64,000 nt of DNA from Strigops habroptila (Eukaryota > Chordata > Aves > Psittaciformes > Psittacidae): NCBI RefSeq assembly GCF_004027225.2, contig NC_044282.2, positions 65,147,225-65,211,224 on the forward strand, in the 5' to 3' direction. The translations under genes were made by a program, and so were the position numbers. Under the pieces are notes generated by a model, which was not told the origin of the DNA, ran no database searches, and saw nothing but the letters and a program-made list of their open reading frames with translations. Shown here piece after piece: positions 34,201 to 48,654 of this stretch. The stretch's first letter is position 1, and each line of letters begins with the position of its first letter.

Positions 34201-37200
34201 CTGAAGTTCACAAAACCAATTGCTGAACCCCAAAGAGAGGGGACAAAAAGAAGGAAATGTGTGATACTGGTAGAAAGACAACCTGGCCAGGAGGACATGG
34301 AGGTCACCTCAACTTAGGAGGAGCTGATTAGGTGGAAATGAGAGGAGTGGGAAGAGAGCCAGCGTGGTCTGTGGGAGTTATTGAGTTTGAGTCTGCGAGA
34401 AAGAGAATACGGAAATAGGGATAATTTAGGGGAATGGAGAAGGATGGATGGATTAGCCTTGCAGTAAGGAGAAAGCAGGTGAGGAGACAGGACAGAAGGT
34501 GCTGGTAGGAGGTGGAAGTAGGACAGAGAAGAGGTCTATGCGTGGAGAAATTGGGCGGATGGTATCCATCTTATGACCTGACCCCCTGCTTGGGGAAGTA
34601 TGAGACAAGCAGCAGCACCATCACTCCCAGCACGTCTTTGAAGGAAACTGGCGGGCCACCAAGCTGCAGCAAAGGCCACTAGGAGACAGGTGTGAGAGCA
34701 CGTGGCAGGAGAAGTGCCTGTTCCACGTGGCGCCTCTGCTGTGTTCGCCCTGGCGTTGGCCAGGCAAACGAGATTAAAGCAGAATACAGATGGCAGACAG
34801 CGTGGCTGGGGGGGGTTGCAATAGGTTATCTTGCCCTGCTGAAGTGACAGTGTGGGAGCAGAGACAGAGGGAGAAATGTTGCTTGAGCAACTTTGACACT
34901 GCCATGAAGAAGTCTGAGTAAATGTCAGCAGATGAGGTTGCAGGAGTGGCTTAGGAGGAAATCATGTGGGTCAAAAATCCAGACCAAGGCAGTGACAGCA
35001 AGAGAGCCTGTGCTTGGAAATGACCCTGCGTGCAGAGCTGGGGCAGGGCTTACGGAATTTGCTAGAAATTCCATGAAACAGAATGTCCATCTCATCACCA
35101 CTGAGCCAAGTCCTTCAGTTCAGTCAGGAGCACGTGGGGTCTGTAGGGTCCCCCTGTGCCAGAGAAGGCTCTTGTCCTCACCCAGACCTTGATCCCAGCA
35201 AGATCCCTCTCCACACATAGCCGGGATGCAGCACAGCTCAAGGTGAGGGTCTGGAGGGGCGGAGGACAGTCATTTCTTCCATTTCTGGGCACAGTTTCAG
35301 CAGCCAGCCAGCTGTATCTAATGGCCATTTCATCTGGGTGCACAGTGGCGCCAAAGGCGGGCAGCAGCCAGTCAGCTTCTTCTCTGAGGAGTGAATGCAT
35401 GGCGTGTCCTGCAGCAACTCTTGGAGCTTGCTTGGAAATTCAGCTGAACCCCTATCTGCAGCAAAAAGCGACAATGCAAGGAGAGAGGCAGGAGCCCAAG
35501 CTGGAGAAAATAGCATCAGTACTGTACAAAAACCCAGCATGTGCTGCTCTCACGCTTTTCCACCCGTGCTTTTCTGAGGCAGCTCCTGTCCTTGAACACC
35601 TGAGTAACTGGGAGCAATCAGGACACGCCTCACCTTTTCTTCTGACTCATATCCTGCTGTGCAATTGGTTAGCAAAAGCAAAGGGTTGCGCTATTTTTCA
35701 GGCCACCGCCGTTTAAACAGCTTCATCCGAGCCCGGGAGCTGACCTGCCAGAAGTCTGGGAAGCAGGTGGCTCCCAGGCTTCCACGCTTCCCGAAAAAGC
35801 ATGCTCATTATATCAAACAGAGGCAGCACTTTGGTACTTAGGCTCAAAGTCTTTTCTTTCATTTATGCCGCTTTGACAGAATCAATATTATAAAGATGAA
35901 TTGTTTGGCCAAACTACTGTTTCCCTTCCAGACTCCCTGGGGTGAACACATTTGTGTTATCTTTTGTACATGAGCAAAGGTTTTTTCAGAGATTTATTAC
36001 GTTTATGTGAGAGGAGGGGAAAAGAGCAAATCATTAATCCACAGTGTACCCACCTCCGTCTAGCTGTGTCACGAAAGATATGATGGGGCTGGGAGGTGAG
36101 TTTGCACACTCTTACAGTAACTATTTTAACATCCTCCCTGTGTAGCTGTATAATTGCCACTAAATTTGAGCTCTTGAAGCAGTCATCAATTTTCAACAGA
36201 GCAGAGAAATGTAAAGAAGATGGAAAGGCCTTAGCTATGATTGCATCCAGTACCTAACAGCGCTGCCTACTTTCAGTCCATCCCTCCCTTTTTAAGTGTT
36301 TCTCTTCTGTTTCTAATGACTTTATCCCAAGTTTGCATCATTTCAAAAGTGACTGTTTCACTGGTGATCCGAGATTTTCTTTGCTGTACATGAAACTGCA
36401 AGTGATGCTTTGGTGAAGCACATTGTAAGTGCTATAAAATCAGCCAACTGGGAAAAAAGGTTTGGTTTGGGTCTGTCTCTCTGGAGAGTTTTATTCAAAG
36501 ACACATGAACTTTTCCCAAGCAGTTGTAGAGCAGAGAGAAAAGAAGAACTGTAATTAAAAGCATGCAAGTCAATCTCAAAGAGTTAAATCAGAGCTGGAA
36601 GGATAGGTTAGATGTTGTTATGTTATTTATGTAGCTATTCACCCTACCCAAAATGGGAGTATGACGTCAATTTAACTGAAGGCTTTATTCACTATCAGTA
36701 CTGTGCATAACTGAGCTCCCACATCATTCAGCTTACCATTAACTACTGCATTCCTGGAGGAAAGATCTTCCATTGGATCTAGAACAATGTGGATGCACTG
36801 CAATAAATCTTAATATTTAATCACCTGTGGTTTGCCGGCCCTCTGGCACATGCAATGGCAGGAGCTGGAGCCTGGAAGCAGGTCCTCCATTCACAGTGTA
36901 CACACACTGGCCCACTGATAACAAGGATGAAATCTTAACTTGTCAAAGTCCCTTTGATAAGATGAACTGAGTCAACCTAGGAGCTCTTGACACTAAAAAA
37001 ATCATTAAAAAAGCAGGGTTTGCTTTTCCTGCAATAATCCCACTTGGTATCGAGCTGGACTCAAAGACAAACCAAGGATTTTCCTGGTTACAAAGAGCAG
37101 AAAACCTACTCATCCTCACCACCTAATGTATTTCTAAAGCACTATTTAAGTTGCTTTGTACTTATTTCATCCAGCCTTTCACTCCGCAGGTCTGCCCAGT

Positions 37201-40200
37201 GATGGGCAAATGTAGTCATCTGTGGCCATCTGGGAAAGGTGGATCAGCCGGGTCTGAGACAGCCTCAGCTCCAGCACTGGCATTCGCCCAGCCCTTGTCA
37301 GCTCTCACCTTCAGAGGAGAAGTGCCACTGAGTCACGGGTCTTGACTGCTGGCACCCCCGCCAAAAATACTGGGCAGGGCTCTGGAGGATTTAGAGAAGG
37401 AGGGGACGACAGGTAGAGGATGTATTGTTAGAAGAGAGAGAGTATTTTTATAGCTTGTTCCTTTTCCAAGGAAGCTGTTGAGACAGCTGGGATATGTGAC
37501 TAGATAAAAAAGAGGAGATCAGAGACACTTGGATAACTATAAGCTAATGAGGCCCGGGTCATGGTAGGTATCGTGTCCCTGTCAGGAGGCTACCAAAGTC
37601 AGAGTAAGATTCAGTGAAAAGGCATATCTGGAGGAAAGTGGCAATGAAGTCCCTGTTTTAAGCTTACTGACCAGGGACAAGACACTCCATGGCATGGGAC
37701 ACAAGCGGTTGCCTCCTGGCTTGTTGCTTTTAGGGGATTTAGGCTGTTTTGCCAGCTCTTGTTGGGCAAATAGCTGCTGGAGTTTCTTATAGGGCTCTTT
37801 CAAGAAGATGGTGAAAGTCATGAAATTATTTTATTGTCTCATTTCCCCCTGCGAAGCTCCTGTCTTTTCTGCCTTGCCTCTACCAACATGTGAGCATCTT
37901 TCCAGGTCTCAGTGTCTAACCTGACACATGGCCACAGCTGCTCCCCCTTATCCGTTTTGCTTCATTTGAGACAGTAACATCAGAGGATGTTTTCTCTTCC
38001 AGTATGAGCTCTGGAAACCCACCCTGGCAGGGCAGCTTTGCACGCCTGTCTCGCCCAGGAGCCGGTGATTAGCAGGTGTTGCATTAAAGCTGTTTATGTG
38101 GGCTCAGCCACACTGGCTCAGCCCTATTTATATCTGGGGCTAAGTTCACTACCAGGGCTATGGGGCTGTGCCAAGTGATGGACATGTTACGGGACATCAA
38201 TTCCCGGGGCTTCTTACAAATCCTTGCAGATTCCCAAAAGTCATTGAACTGCAGAAGCACAAGCAAATGCAGCCTTAGGACCTCAAATTATTGCTCTTGC
38301 TCTTCCATAAAACCAGCGTGCTTTGCTGTAGGTGGTACCAGGGGATCTTTGTGTTTACTCCCCAGTGTGTGGAATGACTCTATAAACTCATCTGAGAGTC
38401 CTGCATGTACCCTGGATGTCCTCATACCTGTATGATGGAAAGGTAGTCGGAGGCAATCACTAGCCCAACTAGGATGGATGCAAACAAGGGCAGGCTGGAA
38501 GCTGACAGCATCCAGTGGGATGTTCTGTGTGCATCCATCTGAGGCGTATATTATTTTGGGAGAGGTGGCAGGGCTCGCTGCCGCATCACCCGGGAGCTGA
38601 GTAAAAGTCATGCCAACAAACAAGGATCTATTTTAATCACAGCCCTGACAACTGTCCCTCCTCTATGGGGTTTTGAAATGTCACCTTAAAGACAGGGGGC
38701 TTGGTACATGCTGTACAGTTTAATGAAAAAAGCCACGTGGAGCCTCGTGGATGGAAGTTTGCTGAGTTATACCCAGAAAATTAAACACGAGTCACACTCC
38801 AGCTGGGTTTTGTACTACCTCATTTATCATATTAAAATAATTTTTCATGTGATGGTAATGAAAGGCCAAATTCTGTCTTCGCGTAGCCAAACACATGTGC
38901 TGTTGTTGAACCAAGACTGAGGACACTATGGAAGGGTTCATCTACCTCTGCAGGAATTGCTGCTCCTCAGTTGCAGAGCACAGTTCTTTAATACAAGCCC
39001 CACTGTGGAGCAGATTTTGGTTAGTGTCCCTTGTGGTTTTCGTGGGTACTTCTAAATCTGGACATGCTCAGCCTCCTAATTTCCCATGGAAATGGTGAAT
39101 CTCTCAGTGGGTCCCATTATAGTCCTGATTTACAGGCCAGTCTTGGAAACAATATTGTATTTAACAGGAAAAATTCCTGGTAGAATTACTGGTAGGAAAC
39201 ATACAATTCAGAGAGGCAATGAAGAGTTTTAGAAAATACAGCATTTTAAAACTTAAATTCCTCTTGGTGTTATGCTTTTTCCCTTGCATTATACCATGTA
39301 ACGCTTAGATGGCAAATGTTTACAGTCAGAGTTCATTATAAAGGATTCACTTTTACAGGAGGACACAGGTTCAGTCCAAGTAGTTGCTCATCTGAATAAA
39401 GCTGCTTGCTTATTCCCTTTTGGAGAATTAGGAAATGAAATCTCTTTAACTGAATAGCACTGGCCATCTAATTTTCATTTCTCTCTGTAGCAAGACTTCA
39501 CAAAAAGTTGACCACTGCTGAATATCAGAACAGTATATGGTAAGAATTAATGATATATAGTTAGCATCTGCTCACAGTAAAGCATTTGGGGAACAGACAA
39601 CTGAATAAAACAGGAGGACAGGGACTGCATATAAGAATAGCACTTCTTAAGAACTGATGACAATAGATGCTCTGTCTCCTGTACTAGGAAAATGCACAAG
39701 TGTTTTGTTGCCATGTTTATTATTTAACCGCAGGACAACTCACAGCCACTGAAAACATTCCACTGAAGTCCTAGCATGCTGCTGAGTCCAACAAAGATGT
39801 GTTTTAAAGGGAAATAAAGCACAGAAATCAGCTTCTCCTCCCCACCTCAAATGGGTACAAGAAGGCCAATACCACTGGAGCCGGTGGGACCAGGATGGGG
39901 AATGGCTCAATAACCCTCCCCTGTCTCTCTGCAGCAGTGAGCAATGAAAAGCTCACTCAGCATGCAGTGCTATCAATGCAGGGATTGTAATGCGACTTTC
40001 CCTCCCTTCCCAAGGTCTGCCTGCTGCCTTCCCGGCACAGAGCTGCCTTTTCAAATAGTCCCTGCTATTTTCGGTGCCTTTTAACCATCTTGTCGTGTGA
40101 TCAGCTTTGCCTCAAAATGCCGCAGGGGACATGGCCAGGACCTGCTCCAGGAGAGCAAAATGGGAGCACTGGATCGACCTGGAAGACATGGAAAGCCTTG

Positions 40201-40778
40201 CACGAGGAATTACAAGCCATTACCTTATTATATGCTTGAAAAAAGGTACAAAGAAGTTGAGCTAGCCAGAGCTCCCCCCAAAGCACATACAAGAAAGATT
40301 TAATGGGAGCGATGCACTGTCAAACTCCTACCTAGCCCACTTTTCTAACAATGGGGCATTAACTTCTCTTCCCACCAAGCATTACTGCCTTGTTCAGCAT
40401 TTAGCTCTTAAGCATCTCATTCCCCTACAAAGGCTGCTCTCCTGTGTGCACACCCTGAGCTAATTTATATTTGCTGTTTATGCTGGAGCATTAATTTGCC
40501 TAGCAACCACAGACATTTTTTCCATGCTGGTTTACTATTATTTATGTGTGTTTGCAGTGGCAGGTCTGTTATAGACATGGTTTATTAGGGCATCTTTTTG
40601 CTTGTTTTCCTCCATGCTGGCTCCTCTTGGGTGGCTCAGCCAGGTGCTGGTGCACTTGAGGGAGCAGATGCAAATGTACAGATGAGCCAGAGAGAAAAAT
40701 GCCTCTTTTCTCACTTTGCTTCTGCTCCACTTGGCACTTGCAGGTGCGTATTTTAAAAGCATGTTTCTCTCTCTGTCG
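31226..40778. other. Intergenic, no gene recognised
   Basis: Long unique-looking stretch. A purine-rich segment occurs at about 34315-34560, a palindromic CRE (TGACGTCA) at 36662-36669, and a 186-codon open frame at 35156-35716 without recognisable domains. None amounts to a gene call. Confidence 0.55.
36662..36669. promoter_or_regulatory. Palindromic CRE motif
   Basis: TGACGTCA is the full CREB/ATF site. A single isolated site in intergenic DNA is weak evidence of function. Confidence 0.25.
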
Positions 40779-40947
40779 AATCATAGAATCATAGAATGGT
40801 TTGTGTTGGAAGGAACCTTAAGATCACCCAGTTCCAACCCCCCTGCCATGGGCAGGGACACCTTCCACTAGATCATGTCGCCCAAGACCCTGTCCAACCC
40901 TGCCTTGAACACTGCCAGGGATGGAGCATTTACCGCTTCTTTGGGCT
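40779..40947 (-). mobile_element. CR1 LINE 3'-end fragment
   Basis: GAATCATAGAATCATAGAATGG through CCTTGAACACTGCCAGGGATGG is the CR1 3' end in reverse. Similarity stops abruptly after CTTCTTTGGG. Confidence 0.95.
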
Positions 40948-43900
40948 GGTCAGGTCTGCCTTTGTCTTTAGGTGCATCCCTCAAAGGCACCAGAGACCTC
41001 TTCTGCAAGCAAGGTGCCCGCTGTGCTCAGCCACCTCTTTGCTCATCACAGAGCTAGGAGAGGTGCTAAGGAATGGTTTGGGACAGGGCTGGTTGGCTTG
41101 GCCAAAATTGTTGGGGCTGTGCTAATGGTTTACCCACAGAAGTGGTCAAGACCTTGCACTTGGAACCTCCATGGCCACCTATGCTGTATATGTTAGTACA
41201 TGCTAGTGTAAAACCAGGCTGTGAGTCCAAGGTAGAGGGTTTGGACCTTTTACTCCTGGTATTTTGGGTCCAGACTGGGCTGATAGATTCTGGACCCAGA
41301 CTCTATCTGCAATAAATCTGTGTTTCCTTCTGCAAATACGTTTTCTTGATGGGGGATCTGGCAGCTACATCTCATCCCCTTGGGAAACGTGAAGCTGCTG
41401 GAGTATTTCTGTAGCTCTTTTTCTTAAGCCTTTTGTTAGACACAGCTTCACAATTGCCCTGTCCAAGCTGGGAACATGCATTTGAGGGTTTTTTGGCATA
41501 AGGGGCCAACTGGCAAAGAGCAGGTCATATCCACACTCTTAAACTCTCTTACCCTCAACCACGTCCAAGCTGCCAAGGTCACCAGCCAAGCCATGGACTG
41601 GGAATGCTCTGTGACGAAATCACGGGTGATACATACCCTGTGCTGCTGACAAAATCACAGCAGAACCATGCGATTTACAACAGTGGCAGACACAGCCTTG
41701 ATACTTTAAATTCTGTTCACATGTTTTCTGGTTGCTAACTCACACATTGTTAGATGTCTCTGGTTTTGGTTTGGTGCAGAGGCTCCAAACCATCTAAGAC
41801 CTCCTGAGCTTCAGAGGAGCTGGATCAGAAATAAGCACCAGGTCCTTATTTTAGAAGAAACCCCAAATCATGCTTGGAGCACTCCATGTGTGGGAAAAGC
41901 ATGGATCTCAATTTAGGTGGGAGCTTTGCAGCTCTGGTATTTCTCTGACCTGGCAGCTACCAGGCTGCAGAGACTGGTGTAGCTTCTGTCCTCTGTGTGG
42001 TGTAATCTAGCCAGCACAGGGACAACAAGGGAGGCTTTTCTCCTCTTCCCAAATACACCGCGCTTCCCAGAGGACTGTAGCTGTGGCAAACACAGAGAGC
42101 ACAGTCCACACACTGATGCAAGAGGGCTGGTGTTGAAAACCAAGCACGCTGCTGTTCATAAAGTAGAGGAGCAGATCTCCTGAGCTGCGGTCCAGCTTGC
42201 CAGGGACAGCCTTCATAGCACAGCTACAGCATGTCTGGAAGTGTTCCCTGCTCATGGTCCAAAGTGCTCCTCTTGCATCTGGGACAAGGGATGGCTTCAG
42301 GACTCTCCTCCTTCTAGCTGGTCCAGAGGAAACAGAGAGGGAGGAAACAGAGAGAGCTGAAAAGGATAGAGCTACCTGAGGGAAACAGAGAAGGAAAGCG
42401 AGGATAAAAATATCATGGCAGAAGACAGTGGTTAGGGGAAAAGCAGGTTAAGAGTGGGAAATGTCTGCAGAGATAAGTCCTAGAAGGAAAAATGGGATAA
42501 GAATAGAGAAAGTAGGAAATCGCATGCCACCGACATGCTCACACAAAGGTCTGTTAGTGTGCTTTTTTTATATCAGCCACAATCAGGATGTGATCCAAAA
42601 GTATTTCAAGCTCCAGCTGTGCCAGTCCTTCGCCCCACTCTGCCTCCCTGTATCCTGCCACAGCATCTCTTCTGGCTCAGACGTTTAGACAGATGAGGGC
42701 AGCAGGAAGGTTTCAGGACATGAAGAAGTCTTCACATCTTTTTATTTGTTTTAATATGAGATTGCAAAGCCATGCAAACGTATTTTTCTTTATATCAGAA
42801 AATGCTTGTATACCTACATACATGTATTTATTTACACACAAGCATCTCTTCCTCATGCAAAAAGAGGTTGTTTCTCAGTTCTTCACGCTACTTAACCCTA
42901 ATTTCTCCTCAAAGAGCCATGGCAGCAATCCAAGCTCTAATTCCATTGATGTAGGGATCCATGCTGATCCCATCCTCTCCATTAACCCACTAGGTGTGGG
43001 GCTGCCACTATGTTCTCCCACAGCTCATACCTGTTTCCCAGCAAAACTCCCCATTGAAGGAGAAAGGTCCTTCCTAAAATCTCTAATCTGCTGATGATCA
43101 AAGGTGACCACAGAGGTTTTCTGCACTCCCCGTTGCCCAAAGCACTGGTGCTGGGGCAGGGCAGGATTCCTGGGCTGAAGGAGATGGAGTTCTAGTTTCC
43201 ACCAGCCAGGGTCGAGCTGCTCTCCCTGATACCGATACCACCAGCTGGGCATACTGGTTTGGCTGGATTTTCGTGTTCTTTCACATATCACAGATTACCT
43301 TTGAGCAGCAGCACTGCCTCTGCACATGAGAGGGCTGATCTGCCCTGGGAAGTGAGTAGGAGGGAACCTGTAGTAGTTTGGCTCCTCTGCCTAAATGCCC
43401 TGATGGTGGTACCCGGGACCTTGTGGAGTCTATGGTGAATAGAGGTGTCACTCCAGTGAGTTCAAACCCATGAGCTACCTCCCTCCCTCCCTGCCCCATA
43501 GGCTCGGGGAGCTGGTGGGGATGATGGACCACACTCGCCAGCAAAACGCCTTTCCTGCATTATTTTACTTGTGGGGAAACATAACCCACTGTCTGCACAT
43601 ATCTGCTGACTCGAAGCCGTGATGGATGATGTCGTAATCCAAATGTCACCGCAGTGGTAATCTTACACTGGGTGACTGGGATCGTGGGTCTCATGACTAC
43701 TGTCATATTTTTGGAGCTGAGCTTAGGCCAGAGATAAGGCTTCCCTTTGCAACTTCCTTTCCCTGCCAAGATTACAGCCCTGTGCGTCGTCTTCCACCCT
43801 AGGGTGCATCACTGGCAGCTTCTGGGAGAACCCTATGGGTGGATATGGAGCAGCTATTGGGCTGCTGGGCTGGCAGGGTCCTCTCCAGTTTGGGGAAGGT

Positions 43901-45836
43901 GGTTCTTCCCTGTTTGAGGCAAACATTGGCACCTTGTCCCCAGATGGTCACCTCCAGGCTACAAGACCATCGTGCATCCCTGGTGCTTTTGGTTCAAAAT
44001 TTGTTCTGCGGAGAATGGGCTGATATCTATTGCTTTGAGTTATTTTAAAACACCATAGGAAGCTCTTTTCCTTTCTCTGTATCACTAATACAGAAAAGTT
44101 GAGCTCTTCTCTTCAGGCTTATATAGAGTTGAAAATACACATAAAGTTTAGGGAGTGTCCACCCATGGAAGTGCTGGCAGAACCGACCTGGAGGGGAGTT
44201 TTACTGACTTGTTAAGATGTTAAGATACCCCTAGAGGTACCCACAAATGGACTTGGCAAGATTTTGTTCTGCTTTTATTGGATCAATATCAGTCAGCTCT
44301 TCAGGTAGTTGCCTGAATATATGTTTCTATTTTTTATCTGTTGTGAAAGACCTGACTCTCTGTGACCAGAAAGATGCTTTCATCTCACTTGGGGGAAAAT
44401 GGGGCCTTTGAGAGTCCCATCAGCCTCGGATGCTGGTGGTCTGTGATGTTTGTCGCTCTCTCCAAATGCAGATGGCGGACTCATCCCATTTGCTCTAAGA
44501 GCACTTTACATCATCCCGGGTTATTTTAAGGCCGGGAGACAATGTAGAGTGGCTTTTGTATTAAGGAGTATCAGGCCTAGAGATTTTGTAACTCCACTTA
44601 TTGCAGTCCTCATAATCAGCTTGAAGTCTCTAATTAGCTGCAGTAATGACTCAGCCCTGTAGACAAAGCCTGAAGGTGACATGCCAGATTTGCTCTCTTA
44701 TCTGGGGAAAGGCTGAGAGGTATTGTGCCTTTTTTAAACTATTTTATAGGAGAGCCAAGCAGCAAAGAAATTCACCCTCTTCCCAGGTTTCATTAGTGGC
44801 ATTGAAAATCCATTTGATATGTTCAAAAACCATATCCGCCTCTCCTCTGACCAGATCAGGAGTCTCTCTAAATCAGCTTTAAAAGATCCAATTGCCAAGA
44901 GGTCAGGATATCTGGACGCCACCTGTTACATCGCCCTTACATCAGGTGAGATCTTGGTTTGCTGAGGACTGTGGTTTTCCCATAATCAGTGCCCAGTGCA
45001 CAGTCAGTGATCCAGGCTCTCTGCCTGGCTGAATCCGGCTCCAGGCTGGCCCTTGGAGAAGTGGCTTGGGAAGGAAAATATGCCCATCCTGGGCAAATTT
45101 AATTAAAACCTGACAAGAGAAAGGAGGAAGTTCTTGACAAAGGGGACAATGCAATGAAGGGAAGGCTGCTGTGCCAGCTCTCATTGAGTGAATAACTACT
45201 GAAGTTTCTTGAGTCCCCATAAATGGCTATAATTTGCTTTTCAACAGCTTCTACTAATGGTTTTACAGAAGTATCTCATTAAAGTTTATGGGAGCTCCCA
45301 ATCTTCCGGGCCTCTGAAAAAGGCGAAAGTTACTCTGCGCCTTCAGCTGAATTCATGAGCTGATCTCATCAAACTTCTGTCTCCAGGAAAATAAGTCCTG
45401 TGCTTATTTCCTGACAAGCTGTTGTGTTCCCAGCTGTGTGAAGCTTTGTGTCCCCACCTCCCAGTCACTTGGGTGAAATCTGCCGTCCCACAGGGTTGCA
45501 ACCAACACATGGGGATGATGATGCTGGGAGAGACTCAGGAAGCTGATAAAGTACAGCACAATCCTCAGGGTGTTGGTCGCTTGGGTATTTAGCATTTTAA
45601 TGCCCATTGCAAGGTCCTCTGCTGCTGAGCTCTACACTAAGCAGGTACAAAGTGGTTTGTGGCAGCAAAGATGTTGCTGTGCTCAGCCCTGCAGCGCATT
45701 CATTGCAGCATTGGATATGCAGCATCAAGTAGAACGCGCATAAGGGACTGTGCAGGGTTACAAGTGTTGGGGGTGCTGCATGCTCTCACTTCCCATAAAT
45801 AACATGCTTGCTGTAATAACTGCAGTCCTCATGGGA
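40948..45836. other. Intergenic, no gene recognised
   Basis: Short purine-rich direct repeats (AGGAAACAGAGAG twice) occur at about 42327-42357. A segment at about 44440-44940 looks compositionally like conserved non-coding DNA. No exon was recognised. Confidence 0.55.
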
Positions 45837-45985
45837 GAATCATAGAATCACAGAGTGGTTTGGCTTGGAAGAGACCTTACAGATCATCTAGTTCTGACCC
45901 CCTGCCACAGGCAGGGACACCTTCCACTTTCCACTAGAGCAGGTTGCTCCAAGCCCCGTCCAACCTGGCCTTGAACACTGCCAGG
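45837..45985 (-). mobile_element. CR1 LINE 3'-end fragment
   Basis: GAATCATAGAATCACAGAGTGG through CCTTGAACACTGCCAGGGG, the CR1 3' end in reverse. It has a short internal duplication of CTTTCCACT. Confidence 0.95.
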
Positions 45986-48511
45986 GGAGTGTTAGGAGAC
46001 CCCTAAAAGAAGGACCCCAGCCAAACAGAGGCATGAGATAATGCTCCAGTAGCCCTGCAGGCTGCTTTAACCACCTCTTGCATTGCCATGTTAGCTTTTG
46101 GGACCTCTCTTTCCTCAGGGCATGAGCTCTGGCATGTGGATCCTTGTGGTTGGGGCGACTGCAGCACCCCACTGCATTCCCTCATGGTTGGAGCTGGCAA
46201 AGAACAAACCACCTGCGAGCAGGGAGCCGGTGGCCGTGACCAGGCAAGGTGTTGGCTCTGCAGCCGGAGGCAGGGTTTGGCCATGCCATGGAGCTGCTGG
46301 AGCAGAGCAACCTTTGCAGTGCCATTGGAGCAGAGGGCAAGGAGGACAAGCTGGCATCTGCACTGGGCTGGACAGAGGTGCCACCAGCTAAGGAGCCAAT
46401 AGGTTATAAAGCAGTGGCTGGAGCTCCAGGCTCGGTGGGAATAGCACCAAGCAAAAATGGCACATCCCCTGGAGAGGCAGGACCTGGCAGTTTGATGTCT
46501 TGTATGGCCATGTGCCTTTCTGGTCTCGATTTTTTTCTGCCTACCTCCCCTTAAATTTTTTTATTTTTAATTCTTTTTTATTCAGTCCCAAACTTCTCAA
46601 AGGGGCAGAATGACAAGCCCTGCCTTAGAGTGCGGCAATGCATGGATGAGAGATGCCAACGGTCAGGCTAGCTTGGTCATACTAAGCATATAGCCCATAT
46701 AGACTGCTTTCAGCTGCTGCCTGGCCCAGCACTGGGCCAAATCTGTGCAGCTGACAACAGCCCCATCCCCTCACCACTAACACAGGAATGTGGCCCAGCA
46801 CATTCACCATCACAGCAAATCAACTTGTTGCTTTCCTTATTTGAGGCTTCCAGCTGGCAACCCCACAAGCCCTGTGGTTTGCCCTTCCTAACGAATTGGT
46901 TTCCAAGCTTTTTTTACTGAAAGCTGCAGGATTTGGCTCCTCTCTGCAATTTGTATTCAGTGAGAGCCTCTTGCTCCTGCCTGCTCCTTGCTACCCTGTG
47001 ATGCAGTGGTCCCATTGCAGTCTCCCCACAGCCTGATCTTGATGGCACATGAGGTCATTTCCCACAGCTACAGATAAAGCCTGGGGGCTTAGAAGGGAGA
47101 AACTGCCTGTGTTGTATAGCTGGTCTTCCACCAGTATAGCCAAACTCCTGTAAAAGCCTCTTCACTCGAGCGGAGAACATTTATTGCCCTTGATAAGCTT
47201 GTAAAACATTTCTGGCTGTTACTGGATTTCTCTGGTGAAGACGTGTAGTAGAAGATTAAACTTGCTTGTGTTTTGCTTCATAGTTTGAGGAAACTAGGGG
47301 GAAAAAAAAGGAAAGTGCTCTTGGAGACATCAGATGTGGTTGAGGTTGGAACCTGGCTTTGAAGCTCCTGTTTTTGTACAATCAGGACCCAGTTGCAGAA
47401 TAGGAAATGCTGTTGGCTTTTAGCAGCTGTTCATCAGGCAAAATACAGATCTCGGAGCACATCCCATTATATGCTCCCAGTAACAAGCATAGCCCAAGGC
47501 AGCTTCAGGTCTCCTGTCCTTCAGGCTGCCTGGCCTCTCTGATGCCCAGCAGAGAGGTTGTTCACTCACGCTCCTCACCAGCCCCATCTTGCTGAGAATT
47601 CACACATTCAGAGACCTGGCTTCCTCTCCTGCCCTCTATTTCTGAGCTGCTTAATGATGATCCTTAGGAATCGCTCATTGTGCTTCCCTTGACAAGGAGC
47701 TTTTTGGAGCAAGGAATACTTCTGGGCTTGTTATGTGCCAACCGCAGTAGCAGCTTGATCAGGATTGAAGATTTTAGGACCCTCCCATGAAAATGTACCT
47801 GGGACAGAAAGGTTTGGCTTTACGTTTGTGATGTTTCATTCTTCACGGCTGCAGTCAAAGCACAGTTTCACTGCTGGGTAAAAAGCCTAGCCAGGACCTT
47901 GGGATTTAGCCCTCGTTGCTATCCTGCAAATACAGCCTCCATAAGGACTTCCTTGTGGACACCCACTCCCAAATTTGGCTGGTGGAAGTGTGGACACCTT
48001 TAAAGAGGCTTCTTGCAATGCTTCCTTCACGCTGCCAGAGGTCTGCTGCAGCCAGGTGAGGAAGATCTGCCTGAGACAGGCTTCCCCCACCAAGCAGGAT
48101 GCAGACTGGAGCACAAACCTAATTTGTGCCTGTCTGGGTTTTGCTGCCTCTTACTCACACGTTATGTTAGGCAGCATATCACTTGGGAGTGTTGTGGAAA
48201 ACCAAAACACGTGTGCTCTAGGACCATGCGTTTCTGCTGGAGAAACATCACTGGGCGGTAAATGATTAATGGGAAAACACTGCACCGCTCCCCTCGAGCC
48301 TCCTCCCGCAGTGCTGGTGCCCTCCCAGGTCACAATGCTGCCTGGCAAACAGGGTGCAGCCATCCCCTCCCTCACTGCCCAGCTGCAGGCAGCCCAGACA
48401 AGCCTCGGAGTTACTATTTCTGATCAAGAAGTGGGAAATCCCTCCTCTGGGGAGGTGCTGCCATGTTCAAGACATTTTGAAATGCAACCATGGCTCGGTC
48501 TTGCCATTTCG
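45986..48511. other. Intergenic, nothing recognised
   Basis: Many overlapping short frames on both strands reflect moderate GC content. None shows a domain. Confidence 0.55.
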
Positions 48512-48654
48512 GCCAGGTTGGCCAGGTAGGCCAGGGCTTGGAGCAATCTGGTCTAGTGGAAGATGTCCCTGCCTGTGGCAGGGGGTTGGAACTGGATGAG
48601 CTTAAAGGTCCCTTCCAACCCTGCCTAGTCTGTTCTATGACTATGATTCTATGG
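48512..48654 (+). mobile_element. CR1 LINE 3'-end fragment (plus orientation)
   Basis: GTCTAGTGGAAGATGTCCCTG, GGTCCCTTCCAACCC and the terminal CTATGATTCTATGG mark the CR1 3' end in sense orientation. Confidence 0.95.
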
